A DNA stretch of 35,680 bases from positions 1-35,680 of the IMG/VR virus record IMGVR_UViG_3300027759_000228. One strand, given 5' to 3'. The notes under the pieces are model-generated. The model ran no database searches. It saw nothing but the letters and a program-made list of their open reading frames with translations, and had not been told where the DNA came from. The position numbers were made by a program, and so were the translations under genes. Of this stretch, positions 1-6,954 are shown piece after piece (position 1 is the stretch's first letter; each line of letters opens with the position of its first letter). Origin of the DNA: a virus.

Positions 1-1
1 A

Positions 2-91
2 ACAGGTCTTTTTGGTTGTTTTGGATTAGAACTAAAACAGAAGTTGTCCGACTTCACGGGTGTTGATGATTTACCCTTCCAAAAACAATAA
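2..91 (+). CDS. C-terminal end of an unidentified protein (5'-truncated)
   Basis: An open frame enters from the window edge and stops with TAA at 89-91, leaving 29 codons that end in DDLPFQKQ. The other two forward frames do not give a better tail, and a strong intrinsic terminator follows 30 bases later, as expected at the end of a transcription unit. The piece is too short to name. Its position just before two fibre-like genes suggests a structural gene, but this is inference. Confidence 0.5.
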   Translation, partial: TGLFGCFGLELKQKLSDFTGVDDLPFQKQ

Positions 92-122
92 TCATACATC
101 TTTGTCCTGACGGGGACATTCG

Positions 123-155
123 GGGAGACACGACGGTGTCTCCCTTTTTTTTTTT
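123..155 (+). terminator. Intrinsic terminator
   Basis: Perfect 9-bp stem GGGAGACAC (123-131) / GTGTCTCCC (136-144) with GACG loop, followed by an uninterrupted run of 11 T. It ends the unit containing the truncated first gene. Confidence 0.9.
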
Positions 156-185
156 ATTTTTTTTTTGTTTTTTTTGTTTTTCTTA

Positions 186-193
186 TATTTATT
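186..193 (+). promoter_or_regulatory. TATTTATA-type putative late promoter
   Basis: TATTTATT lies 15 nt before the ATG at 209 and just after a terminator. It is one of about 15 octamers of this type placed in sense orientation before start codons in the window. Confidence 0.5.
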
Positions 194-208
194 AATAAAT
201 AAAAAAAT

Positions 209-601
209 ATGGCAACACTATCAGTAGCATATAATCCAACATCTGAATTTATAGCAACATGCTCGAATTACGGTCAAATATCTGTCGGTAAATCCGGACC
301 AACTGAATCCATTTTAGATTTCAGTCAAGAACCAGGGGGTATTAGATGGTGGAAAACACCTAATTATACAACCGGAACTGTAGTGTGTTTACCTGTACCT
401 ACAGGTAACCAACCAAACGATGCTGGTGGGAGTGCTTACGTTGGATTTTATAGGGCAGCAAGTTTATCTGAGGAAGATTATGTTTATTTAACTAACTATG
501 TTTTAGGAGCGGCTCCAAATTTTACTTGTTTTACTGCAGGAGATTGTAATAACTATATTCAGTATACTCTTAACGGATGGTCATCATATCCAGGTTTTTA
601 A
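209..601 (+). CDS. Small fibre-like/surface protein, paralogue of the next gene's N-terminus
   Basis: 130 aa without signal peptide or membrane segment. The whole protein aligns by eye with residues 1-125 of the next gene. Shared features are the start MATxxxxYNP, GGI/VRWW or QWW, P--TTG, a P-rich turn, VGF(Y/W)R, an acidic D-(Y/F)-L-NY segment and a C-terminal NG(W/Y) block. I do not recognise a named domain; repeated small domains of this kind are typical of phage fibre or decoration proteins. It has its own TATTTATT box and is closed by a hairpin terminator, so it is probably a single-gene late transcript. Function as a virion surface component is inferred. Confidence 0.75.
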   Translation: MATLSVAYNPTSEFIATCSNYGQISVGKSGPTESILDFSQEPGGIRWWKTPNYTTGTVVCLPVPTGNQPNDAGGSAYVGFYRAASLSEEDYVYLTNYVLGAAPNFTCFTAGDCNNYIQYTLNGWSSYPGF

Positions 602-631
602 TAGATGACTATTAAATCAAAATTTTAAAAT

Positions 632-668
632 AAAAAAAAAGGAGACTTAAAAAGTATCCTTTTTTTTT
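632..668 (+). terminator. A/T-flanked hairpin terminator
   Basis: An A9 run, GGA-ACTT / AAGT-TCC stem with one mismatch, AAA loop, then T9. The A and T runs extend the stem, so it can work in either direction. Confidence 0.75.
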
Positions 669-681
669 GTGCCATTTTAAC

Positions 682-689
682 TATTTATA
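682..689 (+). promoter_or_regulatory. TATTTATA putative late promoter
   Basis: Exact TATTTATA 13 nt upstream of the TTG start at 703 and just downstream of a terminator. Confidence 0.55.
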
Positions 690-702
690 GTTAAATCATA
701 TT

Positions 703-1971
703 TTGGCAACATTTAATCCACCATTCGCATATAATCCTGGAGCACCGATTTCAGGGACAACACAATACGACGATTTAGTCGTTGGTAATGTTGATATAGA
801 CTACAGTAACAACTATGGAGGAGTTCAATGGTGGGCATCACCTGAAGAAACGACTGGTTATATTATTGGAAATACGAGACCGTCGGGTCAACCTGTTCCT
901 TCAGGAGTTATAGGAACAGCTCAAGTTGGATTTTGGAGGTCAAAAGGAAGAACAGACCAAGATTTTTTAGATTTGGCAAATTACATCGGAGCCAAAAATG
1001 GTCAACCAACTTTTACAACAACAAACGAAGCGGAAATATGGTTGGAATCTAATGGATATTATACAAGTTTTAACTTACCAACACCGACACCAACAATTAC
1101 TCAAACACCGACTAATACTCAAACACCGACTCCAAGTATAACCGCTAGTCAAACTTTAACACCAACACCTACACAAACTCAAACACCGACTAACACTATT
1201 ACCCCTTCAATTACACCATCAGTAAGTCCGACAACAACAAGGACCCCAACACCAACAAGAACTTCATCAACACCAACTCCGACGGCAACTCCAACACTAA
1301 CTCCAAGTCCTACACCATATCAAACATTGGAAGGTAGTTTACTATTCAACGGTAGTAATCAATCATTAGGATTAAGTCCTGGTGTAACTTTTGGAGCAGG
1401 TGCATTCACACTTGAAGGGTGGTTTTATAATAATTCTAATTTTAATTCTAAAGGTGTAGTAGGTTCTCCTGTAAGTAGCCCTACAGGATGTATGAATTTA
1501 TATTTTGCTAATAATACAACAATTAGTTCTGACAAAAACGGTGGTGGAGGTGCATTCTCCTATACAATGGCTACAGTAATTACTACAAATGCGTGGCACT
1601 ATTTAATTTATAATAGAAATTCTGATGGAACCACTGCGGTTTATATTGATGGAGTAAGATGTACTGCAACTTCTCTTGATACGCTTAATTATAACACTGC
1701 AACTGACACTATTGGTAGATACTACGGTGGATATTGGCCAGGTTATTGGACTAATATGAGAATGACAATTGGAACTGCGGTGTATAATTCAAATCTAACA
1801 ACTCAATCAACACCAAGAGGACCTCTTACATCGTTGGCAAACACCAAATATTTGATGTTGGGAGCTGTGGTGACAACTGATAGTTCAGGAACACAAACAG
1901 TGACAAATACTAATGGTGTGACACAGACAAGCGTTAAACCATTCACTCCTCCCGCAAATCCTCCGTTTTAA
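703..1971 (+). CDS. Fibre-like protein with Pro/Thr linker and C-terminal LamG-like domain
   Basis: 422 aa in three parts. Residues 1-125 repeat the domain of the preceding gene (QWW, PEETTG, AQVGFWR). Residues about 126-204 are a low-complexity linker rich in TPT, TQTPT and SPT. Residues about 207-400 look like a concanavalin A/LamG jelly roll: FTLEGWFY near the start, a central [21 protein letters not shown] and [12 protein letters not shown]. LamG-type domains bind carbohydrate or protein ligands, which suits a receptor-binding or decoration fibre. The start is TTG; the sequence around it closely matches the ATGGCAACA start of the paralogue, so TTG is a believable initiator. No signal peptide is visible. 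Confidence 0.8.
   Translation: MATFNPPFAYNPGAPISGTTQYDDLVVGNVDIDYSNNYGGVQWWASPEETTGYIIGNTRPSGQPVPSGVIGTAQVGFWRSKGRTDQDFLDLANYIGAKNGQPTFTTTNEAEIWLESNGYYTSFNLPTPTPTITQTPTNTQTPTPSITASQTLTPTPTQTQTPTNTITPSITPSVSPTTTRTPTPTRTSSTPTPTATPTLTPSPTPYQTLEGSLLFNGSNQSLGLSPGVTFGAGAFTLEGWFYNNSNFNSKGVVGSPVSSPTGCMNLYFANNTTISSDKNGGGGAFSYTMATVITTNAWHYLIYNRNSDGTTAVYIDGVRCTATSLDTLNYNTATDTIGRYYGGYWPGYWTNMRMTIGTAVYNSNLTTQSTPRGPLTSLANTKYLMLGAVVTTDSSGTQTVTNTNGVTQTSVKPFTPPANPPF
1078..1314 (+). repeat. Pro/Thr-coding low-complexity linker repeat
   Basis: Imperfect repeats of a caaacaccgacta-like unit encode TQTPT-type peptides between the N-terminal domain and the LamG-like domain. Such tracts expand and contract easily and probably act as a flexible, glycosylatable spacer. 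Confidence 0.7.
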
Positions 1972-1995
1972 TTGAGGAATTTGAATTTTAAACGA

Positions 1996-2003
1996 TATTT
2001 ATA
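1996..2003 (+). promoter_or_regulatory. TATTTATA putative late promoter
   Basis: Exact TATTTATA 22 nt before the ATG at 2026. It is followed by the leader element at 2006-2025. Confidence 0.55.
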
Positions 2004-2005
2004 GG

Positions 2006-2025
2006 TAAGTAAATTACCAAATATT
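2006..2025 (+). promoter_or_regulatory. mRNA leader element shared with 8371-8387 and complementary to the RNA at 26714-26797
   Basis: TAAGTAAATTACCAA (2006-2020) is identical to + strand 26747-26761. With one gap the similarity continues to the ATG. GGTAA-GTAAA-TTACC (2004-2018) can also form a small hairpin in the leader. The element covers the region where a ribosome would bind. Confidence 0.45.
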
Positions 2026-2277
2026 ATGAAAAAATTCTTTGCACAGTTGTTTAACGACAACAACACAATCAACGAAAAATCTGTTGTAGGCTTTTTAGCA
2101 TTTGTTATGATGACAGGGTTTGCAATTGCAGACATTGTTACAGGTTCATTAGGAAAAGACCTAGTAATCAACGAATTCATTTTTAATGCGTTCTTATGGC
2201 TAGTTTTAGGTTCTTTCGGAATCGGTTCCGTAGACAAATGGATTAACAAATCAAAAGGAGACTCAACAGAAGAGTAA
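2026..2277 (+). CDS. Small two-helix membrane protein, possible holin
   Basis: 83 aa. A short charged N-terminus (MKKFFAQLF) is followed by two hydrophobic segments, about residues 19-40 (VVGFLAFVMMTGFAIADIV) and 48-69 (INEFIFNAFLWLVLGSFGIG), then a hydrophilic KSKGD tail. Size, two helices and charged tail fit a class II holin or a small phage membrane protein. It is not beside the endolysin, and a second holin-like gene lies at 11712, so the role is uncertain. The gene has a late-type box, a conserved leader element and its own terminator, so it is a single-gene unit. Confidence 0.7.
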   Translation: MKKFFAQLFNDNNTINEKSVVGFLAFVMMTGFAIADIVTGSLGKDLVINEFIFNAFLWLVLGSFGIGSVDKWINKSKGDSTEE

Positions 2278-2288
2278 ATTAATTAAGT

Positions 2289-2313
2289 CCCCACTCACAA
2301 GGTGGGGATTTTT
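2289..2313 (+). terminator. Intrinsic terminator
   Basis: CCCCAC (2289-2294) / GTGGGG (2302-2307) stem, 7-nt loop, then ATTTTT. It follows the small membrane gene by 11 nt. Confidence 0.85.
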
Positions 2314-2325
2314 GTTTATGGTAGG

Positions 2326-2333
2326 TATTTATA
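2326..2333 (+). promoter_or_regulatory. TATTTATA putative late promoter
   Basis: Exact TATTTATA only 5 nt before the chosen ATG at 2339. If initiation follows the T4 late-promoter geometry, the transcript would be nearly leaderless. Confidence 0.55.
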
Positions 2334-2338
2334 AAGGT

Positions 2339-3391
2339 ATGAAGGATTCTATTAAGTCGGTACTTAGAAAGTATATTACAGAACAAAAGGTTAATTGGAT
2401 TAAAGAGCATTGTAATAACTCTTTTAGTGAAAAATCTGAAAGAATGTTTTGTTATGCTGCAACAAAGGCAATTAAAGATGATTATAGTTTACAAGAAGAT
2501 TTAAATAAGTCCTTGAAAAAATTTATTGAAGTTTATAGAGATACCATTAATAATCTTAGAATGGAAACTCTAACGCAAGAATCTCAAACAGCGATAGATG
2601 GGTTAGAAGAATTAAGGTGGGTTAATACACATGGAAAAGAATTATGTCCAAATATAAAATTTAATATACTTAAGATTTATAATAACTTAATGAATGGTAT
2701 TTATGTTTTTTATGCTGACCCAACAACAGGTGAATATCACCCTATTAACAGATTAGATACAAACTATTCAGCATTGGCGGTAATGATTACAGAATATTAT
2801 AGAGATTTAGGCGTGATTGAAGATTTACAAACTAAAGGTGTTAGATATGAAAAAGGGTGGGAAAAGGTTGCCGAGTATTTAGTTAAATTTGTGATTTATC
2901 CATCAGTATTCCATCCAAATAATTCTAACATAGATGTTTTAAAGAAAATTAATGTTGACCAAAAACCTTTAAAATACATTTACGAAAAACTCCTTAAGAA
3001 TTTGGATTCTAAGATTTCAAAAAAGACCTACCAAGTATTATCAAATGTTAGAGAGGCTGGATTTGAAACTGAAAGAAAATTTATAAACCAACTTGAAAAA
3101 TATGGTATAACTTATAAAAATTTTGGTAAAGATTATGGATTTGTTGATAGGTTTTTAGGTATTGATTTATTCATTAAATTAAATGATGGTTGGTATCCTA
3201 CACAGGTGAAAAGTTCGGAAAGGGAGCAAACATTAATTACTAATTTAAAATGTGAGGGTGCTATTGTTGTTTATCCCGACGATAATGGCAATTTTTGGGT
3301 TGGTAATATATCCTTTGAAAGATTTTTTTGTAAAATGAATAAGGTTTGTAAAGAAAATGATGAAGAAAATCCCGAAGATTTTGAATTTTAA
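2339..3391 (+). CDS. Tagged PD-(D/E)XK nuclease-like protein
   Basis: 350 aa from the ATG after the TATTTATA box; an upstream in-frame ATG at 2312 would overlap the terminator and box. The N-terminus MKDSIKSVLRKYITEQ is a short amphipathic helix ending in ITE, like the tags on other late proteins here. A helical middle part of unknown fold follows. The C-terminal third has the layout of a PD-(D/E)XK nuclease: helix with E243 (GFETERKF), GID with D276, then Q289-V-K291 (QVKSS). QxK replaces ExK as in Mrr-like enzymes. DNA cleavage is inferred from these residues only. The late-type promoter and tag suggest a packaged protein rather than an early restriction or repair enzyme. Confidence 0.65.
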   Translation: MKDSIKSVLRKYITEQKVNWIKEHCNNSFSEKSERMFCYAATKAIKDDYSLQEDLNKSLKKFIEVYRDTINNLRMETLTQESQTAIDGLEELRWVNTHGKELCPNIKFNILKIYNNLMNGIYVFYADPTTGEYHPINRLDTNYSALAVMITEYYRDLGVIEDLQTKGVRYEKGWEKVAEYLVKFVIYPSVFHPNNSNIDVLKKINVDQKPLKYIYEKLLKNLDSKISKKTYQVLSNVREAGFETERKFINQLEKYGITYKNFGKDYGFVDRFLGIDLFIKLNDGWYPTQVKSSEREQTLITNLKCEGAIVVYPDDNGNFWVGNISFERFFCKMNKVCKENDEENPEDFEF

Positions 3392-3394
3392 TTT

Positions 3395-3402
3395 TATATT
3401 TG
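3395..3402 (+). promoter_or_regulatory. Host-type -7 box TATATTTG
   Basis: TATATTTG fits TAnnTTTG and lies 4 nt before the ATG at 3407. No TTG is found at the expected -33 distance, so the promoter is only half supported. Confidence 0.4.
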
Positions 3403-3406
3403 TATT

Positions 3407-3664
3407 ATGGCAGTGTTAGTAAATTCAAAAGAAGTCATAAAACCGACCAAATGGGAGGTTGTTTATGAAGATGAGGATTGTATATCCATTTGGAGATATA
3501 ACTCAAAAATAACGACCGCAGGACCCGTAGAAGTGGAATATAAGTGGAAGAGACACTTTAATCCTTGGGGTCAAAAGAAAAAGACTTTGGGTGAATTGGC
3601 AAAAGAGGAAAAAAAGAAAAAGAAATTAGAGAAGTCTCAACTTGGAATCAATTATTCTTCTTAA
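3407..3664 (+). CDS. Small basic protein of unknown function
   Basis: 85 aa. The N-terminal half looks like a small beta domain (WEVVYEDEDCISIWRYN, then VEVEYKWKRHFNPWG). The tail is strongly basic, with a run of KKKKK. No known family is recognised. It follows the nuclease-like gene by 15 nt and has a TATATTTG box of its own, hinting at host-type transcription. The 3' end overlaps the convergent gene on the other strand by 39 nt. Confidence 0.6.
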   Translation: MAVLVNSKEVIKPTKWEVVYEDEDCISIWRYNSKITTAGPVEVEYKWKRHFNPWGQKKKTLGELAKEEKKKKKLEKSQLGINYSS

Positions 3665-4282
3665 TTCTAAAAGAGTTTTTTTATCTAAGGATTTAACAAC
3701 ATCTCGGGTATTTTCAACTACAAGTCTACCCAATACAGATTCATTTTGAGGTTTGTTTTCGTTAACTTCATATACATCACCAAAACTATAATCGCTCTCT
3801 TCAAAATTTTCATACTCTGTATCTCTCCTCTCGCTACCCTCCCACATATTCCAATTACCATCGCTATTTTGTTGTTGTGCTGAATCTTTTACCCATTCTT
3901 CATCGTAAGAATCAAACTCCTGTACCATATAATTGGTGAAGCTACAACTACCCCAACTACTATAATTTAAATTGTAACTTTTTGCCACAGGGATAACTAA
4001 TTGTTCAAATAATTCCCTGTTTTTCATTTCTTCCTTATTATTTGCAAAAAGGTCGGCAATTAAATCATCGTTAATCTGTAAAAGTTTTGCAAAAAATTCA
4101 ACATCTTCATGAGTTGCACTAATGTCAAAATATTTTGAAACTTCTTGTAAAATATTGAATGCACTATCAAAATCACTATCATAAGGATTTCCAATAGGAA
4201 AATCTTCATCAACTAATTTTTCACAAATGAATACTAATTGTTTTTTTGACAATTTTGAAAATTGACTTTGTTCCGCTGCCAT
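3626..4282 (-). CDS. Acidic protein of unknown function
   Basis: 218 aa, acidic, without signal peptide or membrane helices. The N-terminal 90 residues are predicted helical (LSKKQLVFICEKLVDEDFP, then FDSAFNILQEVSKYF). The middle has an aromatic and Asp/Glu-rich stretch (WNMWEGSERRD, EESDYSFGDVYEVNEN). The end is a helical LLELRRIIDSKLRLL. No family is recognised. A TATAAATA on the + strand (TATTTATA on this strand) sits only 3 nt before the ATG and overlaps the terminator of the operon upstream. The gene therefore seems to be transcribed separately, as a late gene. Confidence 0.7.
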   Translation of the reverse strand: MAAEQSQFSKLSKKQLVFICEKLVDEDFPIGNPYDSDFDSAFNILQEVSKYFDISATHEDVEFFAKLLQINDDLIADLFANNKEEMKNRELFEQLVIPVAKSYNLNYSSWGSCSFTNYMVQEFDSYDEEWVKDSAQQQNSDGNWNMWEGSERRDTEYENFEESDYSFGDVYEVNENKPQNESVLGRLVVENTRDVVKSLDKKTLLELRRIIDSKLRLL

Positions 4283-4285
4283 GAT

Positions 4286-4293
4286 TATAAATA
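4286..4293 (-). promoter_or_regulatory. TATTTATA putative late promoter
   Basis: Exact TATTTATA in sense for the gene starting at 4282, 3 nt before its ATG and just after the T-run of the preceding terminator. Confidence 0.55.
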
Positions 4294-4294
4294 T

Positions 4295-4322
4295 AAAAAA
4301 GGTGAGATTTCTCTCACCTTTT
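4295..4322 (-). terminator. Intrinsic terminator of the 6405-4321 operon
   Basis: GGTGAGA (4301-4307) and TCTCACC (4312-4318) pair around a 4-nt loop, flanked by A6 and T4. Read on the minus strand, the stem ends in T6. Confidence 0.85.
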
Positions 4323-4662
4323 AATCATTTAGTCTTTCTTTATGACTATTTAAGATTGCCAATATGTTTTCTCTACCTACAGGATTTGCTGAATGACAGT
4401 TAAATTCGGGTAATGGTAAACCGTTAGTCCAACAATAATCACACATCCATTTAGCTGCATCATATCCTGTTTTTTCCTCATACTTGAAACTTTCGGTATA
4501 GGTTTTTGGGTCATAATGAATTTCTGCTAAATCATGGTCAAAAGATACTTGATTAGGTAACCCATTTTTTGTAATCCAACTCACAAAATCATCGTAAGTT
4601 CTAACGATATCCCACCCTTCAGTTTTTGGACATCTCACATCATCAAGATATAGTTTTTTCAT
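4321..4662 (-). CDS. Cyclic-phosphate processing receiver-like protein (cREC)
   Basis: 113 aa. The sequence begins KKLYLDDVRCPKTEGW, then SFDHDL near residue 40, GYDAAKWMCDY and ends with F-CHSANPVGRENI. The LDDxR--P plus SxDHDL pattern is the mark of the receiver-like cREC domain, which lacks the usual phospho-relay context. In the literature it is predicted to act on or bind cyclic phosphates, often near RNA-processing enzymes. It is the last gene of an operon with a metallophosphoesterase two genes upstream, which suits a role in nucleotide or RNA-end metabolism. The exact reaction is not known. Confidence 0.75.
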   Translation of the reverse strand: MKKLYLDDVRCPKTEGWDIVRTYDDFVSWITKNGLPNQVSFDHDLAEIHYDPKTYTESFKYEEKTGYDAAKWMCDYCWTNGLPLPEFNCHSANPVGRENILAILNSHKERLND

Positions 4663-4869
4663 TTATTTTTTACTTTTTTTGTAAGATTCGTTACCAACGA
4701 CTTGATATGCTTCGGCTAAAGACATTACCGCATCATCAATAAGTTTTCTTGCTTTTTTTATTTTTTTTGTTAACGGATGACTAACTAAATGGTCATCTAT
4801 CATACATGTTTGTACATGTAATCTATCCATTAATTCTAAATAATGGCCGTCGTTTATTTTATTTTTCAT
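4663..4869 (-). CDS. Small helical protein of unknown function
   Basis: 68 aa, rich in Lys and probably all-helical: YLELMDRLHVQTCMIDDHL, then KKARKLIDDAVMSLAEAYQ. It begins 4 nt inside the end of the phosphoesterase gene (ATGA-type coupling) and abuts the cREC gene, so all three are probably translated together. No family is recognised. Confidence 0.65.
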   Translation of the reverse strand: MKNKINDGHYLELMDRLHVQTCMIDDHLVSHPLTKKIKKARKLIDDAVMSLAEAYQVVGNESYKKSKK

Positions 4870-5540
4870 GGGTAATCAATTTGTTTTGTTTCAATGTCAA
4901 AATCTACAACAATTGGTTTGTTTGAATATTCATATCTTTCATCAAGAACAGATGCGTTTAAGAATTCAACACCATTAAAGTTTTTTTGTCCGTAAGCACA
5001 ATGGATGTGCCCACAAACATGAATCTTTGGTTGAACTTCCATTATTCTGTGAAATAAATCCTCACAACCAACTCTTTGTCCACTTGGGGTCCAATCTAAC
5101 ATTCCGTGAGCAGGTCCGTGAGTGATTAAGATGTCAGTATTACCAGGGATTTTGGCCCACTTTTCAGCAAGTTTTTCTCCTCTTGGTAAGTTGAATGCCC
5201 AATCATAGAATTCAGGTTGCCAAGGACTACCGTAAAACTTTACCCCGTCAATTACAACCTCACTATCAAAAAGGTAGATGATACCTCTTTCTTTGAACTC
5301 TTCTGCGATGTCGGTGTGCATCTCAAAACCAAAATCGTGGTTACCAGCAATAAAGATTTTATGTTTAAAATCAGTCATACCAAACCAATTCAAGAAGTTT
5401 GTAATTTCATGACTTTTACCCATACTGGTACAATCACCAGCGTGTACAAGTACATCACCACTTCCAAGAATGTTGTTATAAGCATTACTTGTTAAATGAT
5501 TATGTTTGTTATGTGTGTCACTGATAAATGTAATTTTCAT
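4866..5540 (-). CDS. Calcineurin-like metallophosphoesterase
   Basis: 224 aa with all metal-binding motifs of the family in order: D8-T-H10 (FISDTHNKH), GD at 35-36 (VHAGDCTS), GNHD at 66-69, LITHGPAHG and GHIH near the end. The order and the C-terminal LNASV match the small MPPED-like phosphodiesterases. These hydrolyse phosphodiester or phosphomonoester bonds using two metal ions; the substrate here is unknown. It sits in a minus-strand operon with the cREC protein, and a second, different phosphoesterase is encoded at 25761-26435. Start ATG overlaps the stop of the 52-aa gene upstream. Confidence 0.9.
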   Translation of the reverse strand: MKITFISDTHNKHNHLTSNAYNNILGSGDVLVHAGDCTSMGKSHEITNFLNWFGMTDFKHKIFIAGNHDFGFEMHTDIAEEFKERGIIYLFDSEVVIDGVKFYGSPWQPEFYDWAFNLPRGEKLAEKWAKIPGNTDILITHGPAHGMLDWTPSGQRVGCEDLFHRIMEVQPKIHVCGHIHCAYGQKNFNGVEFLNASVLDERYEYSNKPIVVDFDIETKQIDYP

Positions 5541-5695
5541 AAAATATCGTTTTTATCTTCTTCGTCAATTCCCCAATCTAAAAAGTCTTCACCTTTATAG
5601 TCAGGATGGTTTTCTTTCATGTAATCGATTCCTCGTACCCAAAGGTACGAAATTATTGCAACAACAAAGTACATTAATAAAAGCGCTTTCCACAT
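5537..5695 (-). CDS. Small single-pass membrane protein (52 aa)
   Basis: Codons from ATG at 5695 to TGA at 5537 give MWKALLLMYFVVAIISYLWV, a hydrophobic helix, followed by an acidic tail (NHPDYKGEDFLDW). The stop overlaps the ATG of the phosphoesterase gene (ATGA), the usual sign of translational coupling. Likely an inner-membrane peptide with a cytoplasmic acidic tail; function unknown. Confidence 0.65.
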   Translation of the reverse strand: MWKALLLMYFVVAIISYLWVRGIDYMKENHPDYKGEDFLDWGIDEEDKNDIL

Positions 5696-5714
5696 ATTAT
5701 TTTAAATTTAAATT

Positions 5715-6317
5715 TTAATCCCACCAACTTTTCATTCCTGACCCATCAAACCAATCGTTCCAAACGCCCTCATCTTGTTTTTCTTCATCGGTTTTACTGT
5801 TGTAAATTTTACTAAACTCCTTCATGTCTTGTCCGTGAACAATTAACCATAGTTCTTTCCATTCAGATATTTCAATTTCTCTGGCTCTCTCAAACACTTT
5901 TTTATTATGGATTCTTTCTTCATCAGTGTCTTCTCTATCAGTCCATAACCAATCTGAGTTTTTTATTTTACCTAATTCTTTTTCAGCATTCCTAACATAC
6001 TCATCACTACGAACATTCTTAATTAATTGAATGGTTCGTTTTATCTTTTCAACCTTTTTCATTCTTGATTCTTCTACCTCATGTCCGTGATGTTCAATTG
6101 TGTCTACGGTTTTTTCTAATGAACGACGGAACAAATCAAGATTAAACGAATAATCCCAAGAACGAAACGCATACAATTCTTTTCTGAAAAACCAAATGTT
6201 TTCTAAAAAATATGGTAAGTCTCTACGAAAAAATTCATAGGTTTTATACCACCAAGTTTCATGTCTTGATAATGTTTTTAATGATTTCCAAAAACTATCT
6301 GCAAATTCTACTTTCAT
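5715..6317 (-). CDS. Conserved-type phage protein of unknown function, Trp-rich
   Basis: 200 aa, soluble, strongly charged and rich in Trp and Arg. The N-terminal part (ETWWYKTYEFFRRDLPYFLENIW, shortened: FFRRDLPYF) leads to FRSWDY--LDLFRRSLE and a long charged helix with IEHHGHEVEESRMKKVEKI. The C-terminus has ELWLIVHGQDM and ends GSGMKSWWD. I believe similar proteins occur in other phages but can assign no function. It is the second gene of the operon driven by the host-type promoter at 6410-6439. Confidence 0.7.
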   Translation of the reverse strand: MKVEFADSFWKSLKTLSRHETWWYKTYEFFRRDLPYFLENIWFFRKELYAFRSWDYSFNLDLFRRSLEKTVDTIEHHGHEVEESRMKKVEKIKRTIQLIKNVRSDEYVRNAEKELGKIKNSDWLWTDREDTDEERIHNKKVFERAREIEISEWKELWLIVHGQDMKEFSKIYNSKTDEEKQDEGVWNDWFDGSGMKSWWD

Positions 6318-6321
6318 AATA

Positions 6322-6405
6322 TTATTTTGTTGGTCTTTTAAAAATATAATAAGTTATTCCAAGACCTATTATAATCATTGAAAATCCTATAATTTTGACT
6401 AACAT
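6322..6405 (-). CDS. 27-aa membrane micro-protein
   Basis: ATG at 6405 directly follows a TATATTTG promoter box. The peptide is MLVKIIGFSMIIIGLGITYY plus IFKRPTK, a single hydrophobic helix with a basic end, and the stop lies 4 nt before the next gene. Its placement as first gene of an operon, with a promoter 4 nt upstream, argues that it is translated. Function unknown. Confidence 0.55.
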   Translation of the reverse strand: MLVKIIGFSMIIIGLGITYYIFKRPTK

Positions 6406-6409
6406 AATG

Positions 6410-6439
6410 CAAATATAATAAAAAAATAAGACCCGACAA
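6410..6439 (-). promoter_or_regulatory. Host-type promoter, TTTG-N19-TATATTTG
   Basis: On the minus strand, TTG at 6439-6437 and TATATTTG at 6417-6410 are 19 nt apart, the Bacteroidetes housekeeping sigma spacing. The -33 box lies inside the terminator hairpin of the operon upstream. Confidence 0.7.
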
Positions 6440-6460
6440 AATAAATTTCGCGGGTCTTTT
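6428..6460. terminator. Bidirectional-type hairpin terminator
   Basis: AAGACCCG (6428-6435) pairs with CGGGTCTT (6451-6458) across a 15-nt loop. On the minus strand the stem is followed by A then T7, ending the 7177-6541 unit. Confidence 0.8.
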
Positions 6461-6540
6461 GGAAAGGGATATATGAGAACACTCTTTCGAGTGATGTACA
6501 AATAAATATATTCAAATTATAAAAATATACTTTTACAATA

Positions 6541-6954
6541 TCAAGAGAACAACTTTTCTACTCTTTTTAACAAATTTTCATCAAATTTAATACCATGTCT
6601 CTCCTTAAAATTCTTTAAAAGTGATTTTATTGAGTTGGTATATCCTTTTTCTTTTAATAAAAGATATGCACCTAAATCTGCATCTAATTCATCCTCCGAA
6701 ATTCTTGGACCATTATGACCTAAGATTACGTGAGAAATCTCATGAGCCTCAATAAACTTTAAAACATCAACATTAAAATTATCTAATATGTTTTCACCAT
6801 CTATTATAACTAAGTTTTTGTTTGGTACCATAAAACCGTAGCCATATTCCTCAAACATAGGAAGTAATTGTTCGTATTGAGGGTTATCTCCAAATACAAC
6901 TGCGATGGTTATTTCAGGTAAAAATTCACTGTTATATGATAGAGGTTGCGACAA
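6541..6954 (-). CDS. Zinc metallopeptidase-like protein (HEISH)
   Basis: 137 aa. HEISH at residues 71-75 within FIEAHEISHVILGHNG is a textbook HExxH zinc motif. The following EDELDADLGAYLLL (about 87-100) supplies an acidic third ligand, as in M48/M78-like and ImmA-like peptidases. The small size leaves room only for a catalytic core, without the DNA-binding domain of ImmA partners. The start is probably TTG at 6954, since no ATG precedes the domain; it overlaps the upstream gene by 23 nt. It is in a two-gene host-type unit, so it likely acts early in the cytoplasm. Target unknown. Confidence 0.75.
   Translation of the reverse strand: MSQPLSYNSEFLPEITIAVVFGDNPQYEQLLPMFEEYGYGFMVPNKNLVIIDGENILDNFNVDVLKFIEAHEISHVILGHNGPRISEDELDADLGAYLLLKEKGYTNSIKSLLKNFKERHGIKFDENLLKRVEKLFS

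Noticed and set aside
1078-1314. CRISPR-like or tandem-repeat array
   Set aside because: The repeats are codon-scale and in frame, coding a Thr/Pro linker; there are no spacers.
1968-2249. Minus-strand frame of 93 codons
   Set aside because: Antisense to the small membrane gene at 2026, which has a promoter box, leader element and terminator on the plus strand.
5217-5718. Plus-strand frames over the phosphoesterase and the gene after it
   Set aside because: Shadows of the minus-strand phosphoesterase and the 52-aa membrane protein, whose motifs are unmistakable.
6474-6506. Ten-codon frame near the hairpin CACTC-TTTC-GAGTG
   Set aside because: Too short, no context to support translation; the hairpin alone has no T-run.
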